64,000 nucleotides of DNA from Aphanothece cf. minutissima CCALA 015 (GCA_003003925.1 PVWP01000010.1:62001-126000), one strand, 5' to 3'; counted from the stretch's first letter, positions 52,565 to 61,168 are shown. Program-made: numbers and translations. The notes: a model not told the origin generated them from the sequence alone.

Positions 52565-53392
52565 ATGCTGATCCGGCTCGGTTGCGAACTGACCCTCTCC
52601 TGCTGGGCGCCGACGCCGGTGCTGGCCCTGGTCCACCCCCATGGCAGTCGCCTGGACGACCGGCGCGGTCCCGAGCGGCTGCGGCTGAGCCCCGACCGGA
52701 TCGCCGAGGTGCTCACCGATGCCGACGGCAACCGGGCCTGCCGCTTCGTGGCCTCCACGGGCAGCACCACCCTGGGATTCGAAGTGGTGGTGGCCGACCC
52801 CGGCCTGCCCGATCCGGTGGCGCCGGAGGTGGGGGAGTGCCCTGTGGGGGCCCTGCCGATCGTGACCTACCCCTACCTCAACCCCAGCCGTTACTGCGAC
52901 ACCGATCGCCTCGCCCAGGTCGCCTGGGGACGCTTCGGTGGGGTCCGGCCTGGCTGGTCGCGGGTGCAGGCCATCTGCGACTGGGTGCACGAGCAGCTCC
53001 GCTTTGACTACGGCGCCGCCCGCAGCGACAAGACCGCCCACGACGCCCTGCGGGAGGGGCGCGGCGTCTGCCGCGATTTCGCCCATCTGGCCATCAGCCT
53101 CTGCCGCTGCCTCAACATCCCCGCCCGCTACTGCACCGGCTACCTGGGTTACACGGGCACGGCGCCCCTGCCCGAACCGGTGGACTACTCGGCCTGGTTC
53201 GAGGCGTTCCTCGAGGATCGCTGGCATGTCTTCGACCCTCGCCACAACCGGCCCCGCATCGGGCGGGTGCTGATCGCCCGGGGTCGGGATGCGGCGGATG
53301 TGCCCTTCCTGCGCTCCTTCGGCGACCACCAGCTCACCGGCTTCCGCGTCATCACCGAGGAGCTGGCCGGCCCCGAGTCGCCCCGCCCCTGA
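52565..53392 (+). CDS. transglutaminase-like protein (copy 3) lacking the His of the triad
   Basis: This 275-residue protein is closely related to copy 2: CDWVHEQLRFDYG, RGVCRDFAHLAISLCRCLNIPARYCTGYLGY, WHVFDPRHNRPRIGR. Cys and Asp are conserved, but the His position reads YSAWFEAFL where copy 2 has FHAWFEAYL. Activity may be altered or lost, or Ser may be native to this subgroup. It stands alone, away from the Anbu operon, with no clear partner in the same orientation. Confidence 0.88.
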   Translation: MLIRLGCELTLSCWAPTPVLALVHPHGSRLDDRRGPERLRLSPDRIAEVLTDADGNRACRFVASTGSTTLGFEVVVADPGLPDPVAPEVGECPVGALPIVTYPYLNPSRYCDTDRLAQVAWGRFGGVRPGWSRVQAICDWVHEQLRFDYGAARSDKTAHDALREGRGVCRDFAHLAISLCRCLNIPARYCTGYLGYTGTAPLPEPVDYSAWFEAFLEDRWHVFDPRHNRPRIGRVLIARGRDAADVPFLRSFGDHQLTGFRVITEELAGPESPRP

Positions 53393-53673
53393 CCGCGGCG
53401 GCGCCGATCCGGCCGGGCCCGGGCGCCGGCGAAGTGTGGAGAATTCATGCGCTGGGCCAGCCTGGTGGGCTTCGGGGGCAGAATCGCCCTGAGCTCAGGC
53501 GCCATCGAGCCCGTCGAACGGTTCCTGATCGCAACCCCTGACACCAGGCGGCCGGGTCCGCCTTCTGCCCCCTGCAGCCCCTGGGGCCCACCCATGGGGT
53601 CGGGTTTGGTGCCCCTGTTCAGCCTGCCCACTTCAGCCTTGGGTTTTTCTCCCTGACTCCCGCGGATAAACCA

Positions 53674-53988
53674 ATGGGTTTACGGATCGATGAAGCCACG
53701 TTTCTGGAGCGAGCCCTGTCCCGATTCGGCGGGAAATATGATTATTCGCAGATCAACTACAAGAGCTATCGAAGCCCAGTCAAGATACGTTGTCTGGAGC
53801 ATCCTGTCCGGGAGATTGTGATCACACCGGAACGCCATCTCCAGACCACCGGAGGTTGCAAGTACTGCCTCAGAAACTATCGCAACCAGACCCTCGAGCG
53901 GGTCCTGAGGCTGGACTGCGAGCCCACCGAGCGCCCTGCACCCCTGCAGGGGTCCCCTTTGGCGACCCCGAAAAGTAAAGCTGTGTGA
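53674..53988 (+). CDS. DUF723-like small zinc-ribbon protein
   Basis: A 104-residue protein. [31 protein letters not shown] and [28 protein letters not shown] match the DUF723 module found next to endonuclease or zinc-ribbon domains, with the usual KYDYS and GCxxC. The usual CxxHG reads CLEHP. The C-terminal tail is short. No nuclease domain follows. Base composition here is less GC-rich than neighbouring genes, suggesting transfer. Confidence 0.7.
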   Translation: MGLRIDEATFLERALSRFGGKYDYSQINYKSYRSPVKIRCLEHPVREIVITPERHLQTTGGCKYCLRNYRNQTLERVLRLDCEPTERPAPLQGSPLATPKSKAV

Positions 53989-54061
53989 GGGATCCGGCCG
54001 GTCGACCAAGGCCACTTTTGTTCACGGTTATCTTTCCGGGTCATTCACCCTGACTCCCTCC

Positions 54062-54829
54062 ATGGCCCTTCCTCTGCTCGCCGCCCGACCCTCGAGCCTC
54101 AATGCCAGGGTGCCGAGTTTCGCGATCGCCAGTGAGGAATCCCCCCGCCAGGCCGTCGCCACCCTGGAGACCCGCAAGGCCTCCGGAGATCGCCTCAGCC
54201 TCGACGTCCAGATCGAGCAGGCCTACCGCCAGATCTTCTTTCACGCCTTCAAGGTGGATCGTGAAGTGGTGCTGGAATCCCAGCTGCGCAGCGGACAGAT
54301 CACCATGAGGGATTTCATCCGTGGTCTGCTGCTGTCCCGGCGATTCCGCGAAGGTTTCTATGAATGCAACAGCAACTATCGCCTGGTTGAACAACTGGTG
54401 GGCCGGGTGCTGGGGCGGCCGGTGTATGGCGACCAGGAACGGATCCGCTATTCGATTCTGATCGCCGAGCACGGGCTCGTGGCCCTGGTCGATGCCCTGC
54501 TCGATTCGCCCGAGTATCTCGAAGCCTTCGGGTACGACACCGTTCCCTACCAGCGCTCGCGGGTGCTGCCCGGGCGGGCCCAGGGGGAGCGTCCCTTCAA
54601 CCAGCAGGCGCCCCGCTACGACGGCCGCTGGCGTGACGTCATCGCCAGCAGGGCCCCCCGCGGCTCCAGCCCCTGGTCCCCCGGCACGCCCCGTCCCGCC
54701 TGGCTCGGGGAGCAGCCCTCGCCCCTGGCCCGCCAGATCTGGCAGGGTCTGGTCACCGCCGGTGGCTTCGCCATCACCGGGCTGGTGCTCTGGACGGCGG
54801 CCGCCATGCTCAGCACCGGGGCGCCCTGA
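54062..54829 (+). CDS. cpcL: phycobilisome rod-core-type linker with C-terminal TM (CpcL/CpcG2-type)
   Basis: The 255-residue protein has a PBS-linker domain (about 40-170: [81 protein letters not shown]). After a Pro/Arg-rich spacer comes a hydrophobic C-terminal helix ([22 protein letters not shown]). The terminal TM helix distinguishes CpcL from core-attaching CpcG1. CpcL anchors phycocyanin rods to the thylakoid, feeding PSI and NDH-PSI complexes. No other pbs gene is adjacent; OCP follows. Confidence 0.9.
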   Translation: MALPLLAARPSSLNARVPSFAIASEESPRQAVATLETRKASGDRLSLDVQIEQAYRQIFFHAFKVDREVVLESQLRSGQITMRDFIRGLLLSRRFREGFYECNSNYRLVEQLVGRVLGRPVYGDQERIRYSILIAEHGLVALVDALLDSPEYLEAFGYDTVPYQRSRVLPGRAQGERPFNQQAPRYDGRWRDVIASRAPRGSSPWSPGTPRPAWLGEQPSPLARQIWQGLVTAGGFAITGLVLWTAAAMLSTGAP

Positions 54830-54942
54830 GCGTCGCCCGCCGTCAGGAATCAGCGGAGCGTTCCGCTCCGCAGCACGGTGATGGGGATGGGTGTCTGTCT
54901 TGCTGTGCTGATGGACACAAAATCGTGCTTCCCTTGACGTCA

Positions 54943-54972
54943 GGCGGTGGCAGCGCCCTCGCCGCCACCGCC
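54943..54972. repeat. inverted repeat upstream of OCP gene
   Basis: GGCGGTGGC and GCCACCGCC form a perfect 9+9 inverted repeat with a 12-base loop, 48 bases before the OCP start. It lacks a following T run, so it is not a typical terminator. It may be a 5' UTR hairpin or an operator. TTGACG immediately upstream could be a -35. Confidence 0.5.
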
Positions 54973-55020
54973 ATGCATTAGGATTTGTAAAGATTTCTTG
55001 ACCTTCCGGAGGTGCCTGTC

Positions 55021-55977
55021 ATGTTCACGCTCGAAAAAGCGACCCAGATCTTTCCGGACACCCTTTCGGCCGATGTGGTGCCGGCCCTCACCGCCCGCTT
55101 CAGCCTCCTGAGCGCCGAGGACCAGCTGGCCCTGATCTGGTTCGCCTATCTCGAGATGGGCAAGACCATCACCATCGCCGCCCCCGGCGCGGCCCGCATG
55201 CAGTTCGCCGAGCCGGTGCTCAACCGGATCAAGGCGATGACCTTCGCCGAGCAGAGCCAGGTGATGGTCGACCTGGCCAACCGCTCGGACACCGAGATCT
55301 GCCGCACCTACGCCATCTGGTCGGTCAACATCAAGCTCGGCTTCTGGTACCGCCTGGGTGAGTGGATGGAGGAGGGCATCGTCGCCCCCATCCCCGAGGG
55401 CTACCAGCTCTCCGCCAATGCCGCTGCGGTTCTGTCCTCCCTCAAGGGCATCGACGCAGGGCAGCAGATCACCGTGCTGCGCAACTTCGTCGTCGACATG
55501 GGCTTCGACCCCAGCAAGGTGGACGGCAGCGAGCGCATCGCCGAGCCGATCGTGCTGCCGACGGCGCCCGAGCAGCGCACCAAGGTCTCGATCGCCGGCG
55601 TCGACAACGCCACGATCCTCTCCTATATGGATCTGCTGAATGCCAACGACTTCGACCAGCTGATCCAGCTGTTCCTCCCCGATGGCGCCCTGCAGCCCCC
55701 CTTCCAGCGGCCCATCGTCGGCACCGACGCCATCCTGCGCTTCTTCCGCGAGGACTGCCAGAACCTCAAGCTGCTGCCCGAAACCGGCGTGAGCGAGCCC
55801 TCCGATGGCGGTTTCACCCAGATCAAGGTGACCGGAAAGGTGCAGACCCCCTGGTTCGGGGCCGGCGTCGGCATGAACGTGGCCTGGCGTTTCCTGCTCG
55901 ATCCCGAGAACAAGATCTACTTCGTGGCGATCGACCTGCTGGCCTCCCCCGCCGAACTGCTCAAGTTCGCCCGCTGA
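55021..55977 (+). CDS. ocp: orange carotenoid protein (OCP)
   Basis: A full-length, 318-residue OCP. The N-terminal helical domain has LIWFAYLEMGKTITIAAPGA (W40, Y43) and SVNIKLGFWYRLGE (W109). The C-terminal NTF2-like domain has Y202 and W289, which hydrogen-bond the ketocarotenoid carbonyl. R154 and E244 of the interdomain salt bridge are present. In strong blue-green light OCP becomes the red form and quenches phycobilisome excitation. GGAGG precedes the ATG. It heads the operon with crtW and frp. Confidence 0.97.
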   Translation: MFTLEKATQIFPDTLSADVVPALTARFSLLSAEDQLALIWFAYLEMGKTITIAAPGAARMQFAEPVLNRIKAMTFAEQSQVMVDLANRSDTEICRTYAIWSVNIKLGFWYRLGEWMEEGIVAPIPEGYQLSANAAAVLSSLKGIDAGQQITVLRNFVVDMGFDPSKVDGSERIAEPIVLPTAPEQRTKVSIAGVDNATILSYMDLLNANDFDQLIQLFLPDGALQPPFQRPIVGTDAILRFFREDCQNLKLLPETGVSEPSDGGFTQIKVTGKVQTPWFGAGVGMNVAWRFLLDPENKIYFVAIDLLASPAELLKFAR

Positions 55978-55997
55978 GCCGTCCATCCATCCTCCCC

Positions 55998-56861
55998 ATG
56001 CCGGCGGGTCCCGTGACCGGGGAGGCGATGGCCTCTCCGGTTTCTCTGGCAGGGGGAGGTACGGGTCTGCTGCTCGGCACCGTCATCTTCGCGGCCTGGC
56101 TCGCCACCCTGGTGCTGGCCCTGCTGGCCGATCCCGCGGGCTGGACGCCGTTGACGCTCGCGCTGGCCATTGCCCTGCGCACCTACCTGCAGACGGGCCT
56201 GTTCATCCTTGGCCACGATGCGATGCATCGCACCCTGGTGCCCGGCAGTTCCCGGCTGAATGATGGACTGGGCCGGCTGGCTCTGCTCCTCTACGCCGGC
56301 CTTCCCTATGCCCGCTGCCGCCGCCAGCATCTGCGCCATCACCGGGTCCCCGGCAGCCGCCGCGACCCCGACTTCCGTCGAGCCAGCGGGGATGGGCCCC
56401 TGAGCTGGTACGCACGTTTCATGGGCAACTATCTGTGCCTGGGGCAGCTGGTGCTGCTGCTGGCCAGCTGGCTGGCCGTGGGCGGAGGCCTGATGCTGCT
56501 GGAACCGGGACGGGCGCTGGCGGTCCCCACCTTCTGGGTGCTGCCGCTGGTTCTCAGCTCGTTCCAGCTGTTTCTGTTCGGCACCTATCTACCCCATCGC
56601 AGTGGGGGATTCACTGCGGACGGCCGCCATGCCGTTCGCACGCTGGGGTACCCCCACCTGCTTTCACTGCTGGCCTGTTACCACTTCGGGTACCACCGGG
56701 AGCACCATGCCCACCCGACGGTGCCCTGGTTCCGACTGCCGGAATTGCGGCAGCGGCTGTCCGGCCGTCACGGCCCAGGTCGTGGCCACCCTGATGACCA
56801 GGGTGATGGGCTGGGTCCTGGCCCAGTTGACAGCTCGCGGGCGCTCCGGCCCGGGCGTTAA
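55998..56861 (+). CDS. crtW: beta-carotene ketolase CrtW
   Basis: The 287-residue membrane-bound di-iron enzyme shows three His boxes, HDAMH, HLRHH and HREHH, between TM helices, plus the ketolase stretch LFLFGTYLPHR. CrtW adds 4-keto groups to beta-carotene, giving echinenone or canthaxanthin, the carotenoids OCP binds. It begins 20 bases after ocp, so chromophore synthesis and apoprotein are probably co-transcribed. A ~40-residue tail beyond the third box is Gly/Pro/Asp-rich. Confidence 0.94.
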   Translation: MPAGPVTGEAMASPVSLAGGGTGLLLGTVIFAAWLATLVLALLADPAGWTPLTLALAIALRTYLQTGLFILGHDAMHRTLVPGSSRLNDGLGRLALLLYAGLPYARCRRQHLRHHRVPGSRRDPDFRRASGDGPLSWYARFMGNYLCLGQLVLLLASWLAVGGGLMLLEPGRALAVPTFWVLPLVLSSFQLFLFGTYLPHRSGGFTADGRHAVRTLGYPHLLSLLACYHFGYHREHHAHPTVPWFRLPELRQRLSGRHGPGRGHPDDQGDGLGPGPVDSSRALRPGR

Positions 56862-56886
56862 GGTCCGAATTCAGCTGTTGAGACCC

Positions 56887-57213
56887 ATGGTGAGTGCGGT
56901 GCTGGAGTGGACGGATCAGGAGCAGCAGGTGGCACGCCGCGCCTTCGACAAGGCCCACTCCAGAGCCGCCATCGGCATCATCCGGGCCGTCCAGGACCAT
57001 GCCGACCGCATGGATACGGTGGAGGACTGCTGGAAACTGCATGACTTCCTCAGCATTCAGCGCCATGAGATCGAAGGACGTTTTGATTTCCGCCTCCCTG
57101 GCCTGCTGTTCGTCTTTGCCAGCCTGGTGAAGGATGGCCTGCTGCAGGTCGAGGAACTGGAAGGACTCGAGCGGGACAAGCTCAACAAGATCACGGCGAT
57201 GTCCCGCATGTGA
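56887..57213 (+). CDS. frp: fluorescence recovery protein (FRP)
   Basis: A 108-residue helical protein: WTDQEQQVARRAFDKAHSRAA, LHDFLSIQRHEIEGRFDF, and LFVFASLVKDGLLQVEELEGL ending KITAMSRM, matching known FRP. It binds activated OCP, speeds its return to the orange form and detaches it from the phycobilisome. It is 25 bases after crtW, completing the ocp-crtW-frp unit. The ATG gives the usual family length. Confidence 0.95.
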   Translation: MVSAVLEWTDQEQQVARRAFDKAHSRAAIGIIRAVQDHADRMDTVEDCWKLHDFLSIQRHEIEGRFDFRLPGLLFVFASLVKDGLLQVEELEGLERDKLNKITAMSRM

Positions 57214-57434
57214 GGGGGACGCTGCAGATCTGCTGCACCCCCCGGGCGGGATCCCAGTCACCGGCGCCCTGGGGCCGGTGCCCGCCTTTCCAGACGGTTC
57301 CCCCGACCCGGGCCCCCCGGGGTTGGGGGCCGCGGGGGCTGTAGGGTAAGGAAGATTCCAAGATTTCTCTCCAGCGAGCTCATCACTTTCGAAAAGGGCT
57401 GTCGAAGGATCGGTTCATAGTTTTTTTCAGGTTC

Positions 57435-57773
57435 ATGACCATTTACATCGGAAATCTTTCCTTCGACGCCGAAGTGGAAGACGTGAAGAATCTTTTCGCT
57501 CAGTACGGCGAACTTCGCCAGTGCACCCTGCCCCTTGATCGCGACACGGGTCGTAAGCGCGGTTTTGCGTTCGTCGAGATGACCAACGACGCCGACGAGA
57601 CCAAGGCCATCGATGACCTCCAGGATGTCGAGTGGATGGGCCGCAGCATCCGGGTGAACAAGGCCGAGCCCCGCACCGGCGGCGGCGGTGGCGGTGGTCG
57701 CTCCGGCGGCGGCGGCGGTTACGGCGGTGGTGGTGGCGGCTATGGCGGCGGCGGTGGCCGCAGCCGCTACTGA
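57435..57773 (+). CDS. rbp: Gly-rich RRM RNA-binding protein (Rbp)
   Basis: A 112-residue protein has one RRM (1-80) with RNP2 IYIGNL and RNP1 KRGFAFVE, then a Gly-rich tail with YGGGGGG repeats ending RSRY. Cyanobacterial Rbps bind RNA and are often cold-induced or involved in mRNA localisation to the membrane. The 220-base leader upstream contains a U-rich stretch just before the ATG, as in cold-regulated rbp genes. Two strong terminator hairpins follow the stop. Confidence 0.94.
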   Translation: MTIYIGNLSFDAEVEDVKNLFAQYGELRQCTLPLDRDTGRKRGFAFVEMTNDADETKAIDDLQDVEWMGRSIRVNKAEPRTGGGGGGGRSGGGGGYGGGGGGYGGGGGRSRY

Positions 57774-57790
57774 GTCATTCCCGGCTGATC

Positions 57791-57814
57791 GGCCCCTTGC
57801 GGGGGCCTTCTTTT
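57791..57814 (+). terminator. rho-independent-type terminator of rbp
   Basis: GGCCCC-TTGC-GGGGGCC hairpin followed by TTCTTTT, 18 bases after the rbp stop. Confidence 0.8.
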
Positions 57815-57815
57815 C

Positions 57816-57852
57816 ACCGCTCCCGGTTCTCCGGGGGCGGTTTTCTGTTTTC
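57816..57852 (+). terminator. second tandem terminator hairpin
   Basis: ACCGCTCCCGG pairs with CCGGGGGCGGT around a TTCT loop (one mismatch), followed by TTTTCTGTTTT. It is directly downstream of the first terminator, making readthrough unlikely. Confidence 0.75.
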
Positions 57853-57978
57853 CGGGGTGGTTCCCGGCCCGTTGGTCCCCCCGCCCGCCGCCGGCGCCCC
57901 GTGTGGGGAGTCCGGCACGGATCGAAAGACACTCTGCTGCTGGGGCCGCTTGGGGTGGTCGGGGAGCAGATTGGGCGC

Positions 57979-58191
57979 ATGAGTGATGCAAGCCCTCGCG
58001 GCCGTTACCGGGTCCGACCCGCTGACCAGAACGAGACCACCGTGCCCAGCGAGGTGACCGGCCCCACCTTCGACCACCGCGACGAGGCTGAGCGGTACGC
58101 CCACAACCTGGTGCTCACCCACCGGGCCCCGGTGGTGGTCGAGAAGCTGGCGCCCGCCGGCTGCTGGCTTCAGCTCGGGATCATCGGCTGA
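57979..58191 (+). CDS. small conserved-type hypothetical protein
   Basis: A 70-residue protein starts MSDASPRGRYRVRPADQNE. The rest reads as a small alpha/beta domain (DEAERYAHNLVLTHRAPVVVEKLAPAGCWLQL). No signal or TM. It overlaps by 22 bases the 3' end of the convergent transglutaminase gene. Function unknown. Confidence 0.68.
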   Translation: MSDASPRGRYRVRPADQNETTVPSEVTGPTFDHRDEAERYAHNLVLTHRAPVVVEKLAPAGCWLQLGIIG

Positions 58192-59063
58192 GGCGGAACC
58201 CCCAGCTCCCCGAGCTCCTCGGCGGCCTGCAGGCGGATCAGGTAGGCCAGGCTGGAGCCCACACCGGTGCCCCGGTAGCGACCGCTGACCGGCGCCGCCA
58301 GGTGATGATCGGGCGCGGCAGCCAGGATGACGTGGCCGTCGGCCACCGCCAGGCCCAGGCTGGGGTCGAAGCCCCTCCACCCGCCTCCGGGCAGATAGAC
58401 CTCCGCCCAGGCATGCAGTTCGTGCTCGCTCACCTCGGGGGGATGGTGCATCGAGTAGCCGCTCACGAACCGGGCCGCCAGTCCCTGGCTGCGGCAGGCC
58501 GCCACGAAGAGCATGGCGGTGTCCCGGCAGGCTCCCGTGCGCGTGCGCAGCGTCTCGGCCGCATCGGTGGGTTCCCCTTCCAGCCGGCCGACATGGTGAA
58601 ACCCGTGGTGGATCCCATCGGCGAGGGCGCTGAGGAAGGCGGTGGCCGACCCGTCGACACCGTCGGCGATGGCCTGGGCCCAGTCGCGCACGCTGGAGTC
58701 GGTCCGATCCTGCAGGCAGCCCGCCAGGGAGCGGGCCTCCGCCTCCGGGTAGGTCACCGGCAGCTGCTGGGCCCCTCGGTGGGTGACGATCCAGTCGAAG
58801 GGGTTGCAGCGCAGGGTCTCCACCAGCATGTCCACCGTGATCGTGAGCTGGTCGCGCTCCTGCTGGAACCAGGCCACCATCGCGTCGGTGCCATCGGGCT
58901 CCAGCACCCGGCTCAGGCCCGCAGGAGCCTCCTCCAGCCGCAGATGGTGCTCAAGGATCCTCTGGCTGCCGTCCTGCCGGGGGGTGAGCCGCAGGGCCAT
59001 CGGCTCCAGGAAGACGGGCCGCTCGTAGGTGTAGCTGAGACGGTGGTGGATGCGGAAGAACAT
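58170..59063 (-). CDS. transglutaminase-like protein (copy 4)
   Basis: This 297-residue protein has the N-terminal beta domain (FFRIHHRLSYTYERPVFLEPM) and the papain core. Its triad is intact: Cys in RTGACRDTAMLF, His in ELHAWAEVYLP, Asp in RGFDPSLG. It resembles copy 1 in subtype. Its start lies three bases after the stop of the gene at 59067, so the two form a unit. In other cyanobacteria such genes accompany alpha-E and ATP-grasp genes; none is visible nearby. Confidence 0.92.
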   Translation of the reverse strand: MFFRIHHRLSYTYERPVFLEPMALRLTPRQDGSQRILEHHLRLEEAPAGLSRVLEPDGTDAMVAWFQQERDQLTITVDMLVETLRCNPFDWIVTHRGAQQLPVTYPEAEARSLAGCLQDRTDSSVRDWAQAIADGVDGSATAFLSALADGIHHGFHHVGRLEGEPTDAAETLRTRTGACRDTAMLFVAACRSQGLAARFVSGYSMHHPPEVSEHELHAWAEVYLPGGGWRGFDPSLGLAVADGHVILAAAPDHHLAAPVSGRYRGTGVGSSLAYLIRLQAAEELGELGVPPQPMIPS

Positions 59064-59066
59064 CGC

Positions 59067-59441
59067 TCAGCCCATGGCCTCGCGCAGGACGTCCTGGAGG
59101 TCGTCATCGATGACGTAGGTGTGCAGCGGTTCCGTGTCCAGGTCCTCGACGAGGGGGAAGAAGCGCACGGAAAACCAGGCCTCGAAGAGTTCCAGGCTGC
59201 GGGGGTGGGGCCAGCGGCTGCGGTCGCGGCACCAGAGGTCGAGCTCGGCGGCGAAGATGTCCCCGTAGCTGTCGAGCAGCCGGTCCTGGGCCTCGAGCTC
59301 GCTGTCGTAGGTGGGGATCAGGTAGAGGCTGTGGTCCTCCCCCAGCCCTTCCATGTCCTCCCGGGTCCAGAAGGGCCGGGTCCAGTCCACCATCGGCTGC
59401 CGGGGGGCCACCGCGATCGCGCAGCGGTTGAGAACGGCCAT
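59067..59441 (-). CDS. hypothetical protein upstream of transglutaminase copy 4
   Basis: A 124-residue acidic, aromatic-rich protein starts MAVLNRCAIAVAPRQPMVDW. It shows DHSLYLIPTYDSELEAQDRLLDSYGDIFAAELDLW and SLELFEAWFSVRFFPLVEDL. No export signal. It is tightly linked to the transglutaminase (3-base gap), so it is likely functionally related. I do not recognise a family. Confidence 0.72.
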   Translation of the reverse strand: MAVLNRCAIAVAPRQPMVDWTRPFWTREDMEGLGEDHSLYLIPTYDSELEAQDRLLDSYGDIFAAELDLWCRDRSRWPHPRSLELFEAWFSVRFFPLVEDLDTEPLHTYVIDDDLQDVLREAMG

Positions 59442-59642
59442 CGATGGGTTGTCTGTGGCTGCTTCAACGCTAGCGAGGTCGGGCCTGGCGAGCAGCGACC
59501 GTCGATCAGGCATCGGCCAGGCATCGATCAGGGATCCGCCAGGCATCGGCCGGCCTTCGATGGTTGCCAGCCCGGACCCCCCATGGCCACGATGTGTTCA
59601 TCGCTACCCAGCCATCGGCGCCTGCCGCTGCCCGCCCGTCCC

Positions 59643-60209
59643 ATGCCTCTCCGCCGGAACCCCCTTCGCGCCAGCGCCCACCCCACAGGCCGCCGAGCCC
59701 GGTGCCCGATCCCGGCGGGGGTCAGCCCTGCGGCCGGCCTGATGGCCGCAGGGCTGCTGGCTGTGGCGCCGGCGAGCCTGGCCCAGCAGGATCCCTCCGC
59801 CACGGTGCTCTACACCCTGGCGACCCAGTGCGCGCTGAAGGGCGCGGCCCCTGTGCCCTGCACCGTGGAGGCGGTGGACAGCGGCGGCGCCACCCTCTAC
59901 CGCCATCGCATCGGCACCGGCGTCGAAACGGTCCGCATCACCTCGGAGCCGGTGACCATGGCGATCTGGGCCCACGACGCCCGCAGCTGGCGGCCCCTGC
60001 GGGGGGCCTCGGCCCGTTTCTCCACCAACACGGTCTGCTTCAACGGCCAGGACCTCTGCGTGGTCAACCCCAATTACCTCAACAGCGTCCGGCAGGATCG
60101 CGCCAACACCCGCCTCCAGGGCCGTGATCTGGTGATGGTGCATTTCGGCGCTGACGGCCGGGTGGACGCCAGCTGTTACGACGACGCCTGCGCCCTGTTG
60201 CTGAAATGA
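59643..60209 (+). CDS. exported protein of unknown function
   Basis: The 188-residue protein starts MPLRRNPLRAS and has a long Arg-rich n-region, then a hydrophobic core (AAGLMAAGLLAVAPASLA) with likely cleavage before QQDPS. The mature domain contains four Cys, QCALKG, VPCTVE, VCFNGQDLCVV and SCYDDAC, and looks like a small beta domain. Several ATGs upstream are possible. Its stop overlaps the next start (ATGA), pairing it with a Gly/Asn-rich exported protein. Confidence 0.75.
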   Translation: MPLRRNPLRASAHPTGRRARCPIPAGVSPAAGLMAAGLLAVAPASLAQQDPSATVLYTLATQCALKGAAPVPCTVEAVDSGGATLYRHRIGTGVETVRITSEPVTMAIWAHDARSWRPLRGASARFSTNTVCFNGQDLCVVNPNYLNSVRQDRANTRLQGRDLVMVHFGADGRVDASCYDDACALLLK

Positions 60210-61168
60210 AGAACCTCAGCGGATTCGCCCTGTTGGTGGCCGGTGTGATCGCCTCCCCGGTCGGGGCTGGCCTGGCCCTGGAGCTTTCCTCCCCCCACGG
60301 CGGTGAGTTGATCGCCCGCGGCGGCGGCGGTGGCGCCCGCGGCGGTGGTGGCGCCCGCGGCGGTGGTGGCGCCCGGATGGGCGGCGGTGGTGGCGGCGCG
60401 AGAGTCGGGGGCGGTGGCGGTGGTCTCGGCCGGGCCGGTGGTGGCGGATCCCTGGGCCGCAGCGGCTTCCAGGGATCCGGCGGGGCCGGAGGTCTCAACC
60501 GGGGCGTCACCCGGCCCGCCGGAGGCTGGAGCAGCGGCGTCGCCGGCGGTGGCCTGGGCGGCCCCTCGTTGAATCGTCCTGCGGCGCGCCCCGGCGGCGT
60601 GGTCGGCAACCCGGGCCTCAACAGGCCCGCCGGAACCGGAACCCTCAACCGCAACGTCAACGCCAACCTGAACCGGAACGTCAACGTCAACCGGAACATC
60701 AACCGCAGCGTCAACGTCAACCGCAACTGGAACCGTGCCGTCAACGTCAACGCCATCGGCGTGCGGCCCGGCTGGGCCCGTCCGGGCTGGGGCGTGGCCC
60801 GGCCCTGGAACCACGGCTGGTACGGCGGCTGGGCCACCCCGTCCTGGGGCTGGTGGGGGGCCAGCGCCGCCGCCTGGGGGGTGGGTGCCCTGGCGACGGC
60901 TTCGATCATCAACAGCGCGGTGGATGCGGCGGTGGCCAGCAACCAGACCGTGATCGTGGTGCCCAACACCCAGTACCAGCTGCTGTTCGGCACGGTCCAG
61001 CCGACCGGCACCAGCACGGTGGCCTTTGATGTCAGCGCCAACGGCAGCGTCTACCAGCTGTCGGCCGACTGTCAGTCGGGGCTGCTGAACGGCCAGGTGC
61101 CGGGCAATGCCCAGGAAGCGGAACTCCTCAATGCCGCCTGTCAGGTGGCCTTCGGAACCGCTTCCTGA
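60206..61168 (+). CDS. exported Gly-rich/Asn-repeat protein
   Basis: A 320-residue protein has a signal peptide (ALLVAGVIASPVGAGLA). A Gly/Arg-rich low-complexity region follows, with GGGGARGGGGAR repeats from 18-base units near 60335-60375. An Asn-rich region (LNRNVNANLNRNVNVNRN) of imperfect seven-residue repeats precedes a WGWW segment. The C-terminal domain (VVPNTQYQLLFGTVQPTG, then DCQSGLLNGQVPGNAQEAELLNAACQ) carries two Cys. It is translationally coupled to the preceding gene. Possibly surface or matrix material; not assignable. Confidence 0.8.
   Translation: MKNLSGFALLVAGVIASPVGAGLALELSSPHGGELIARGGGGGARGGGGARGGGGARMGGGGGGARVGGGGGGLGRAGGGGSLGRSGFQGSGGAGGLNRGVTRPAGGWSSGVAGGGLGGPSLNRPAARPGGVVGNPGLNRPAGTGTLNRNVNANLNRNVNVNRNINRSVNVNRNWNRAVNVNAIGVRPGWARPGWGVARPWNHGWYGGWATPSWGWWGASAAAWGVGALATASIINSAVDAAVASNQTVIVVPNTQYQLLFGTVQPTGTSTVAFDVSANGSVYQLSADCQSGLLNGQVPGNAQEAELLNAACQVAFGTAS

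Noticed and set aside
53447..53656. 69-codon plus-strand frame
   Set aside because: Pro/Gly/Ser-rich with no motif; it lies in an intergenic stretch between copy 3 transglutaminase and the DUF723-like gene.
54853..54871. Terminator after cpcL
   Set aside because: GCGGAGCG-TTC-CGCTCCGC forms a hairpin but no T run follows, so termination is not supported.
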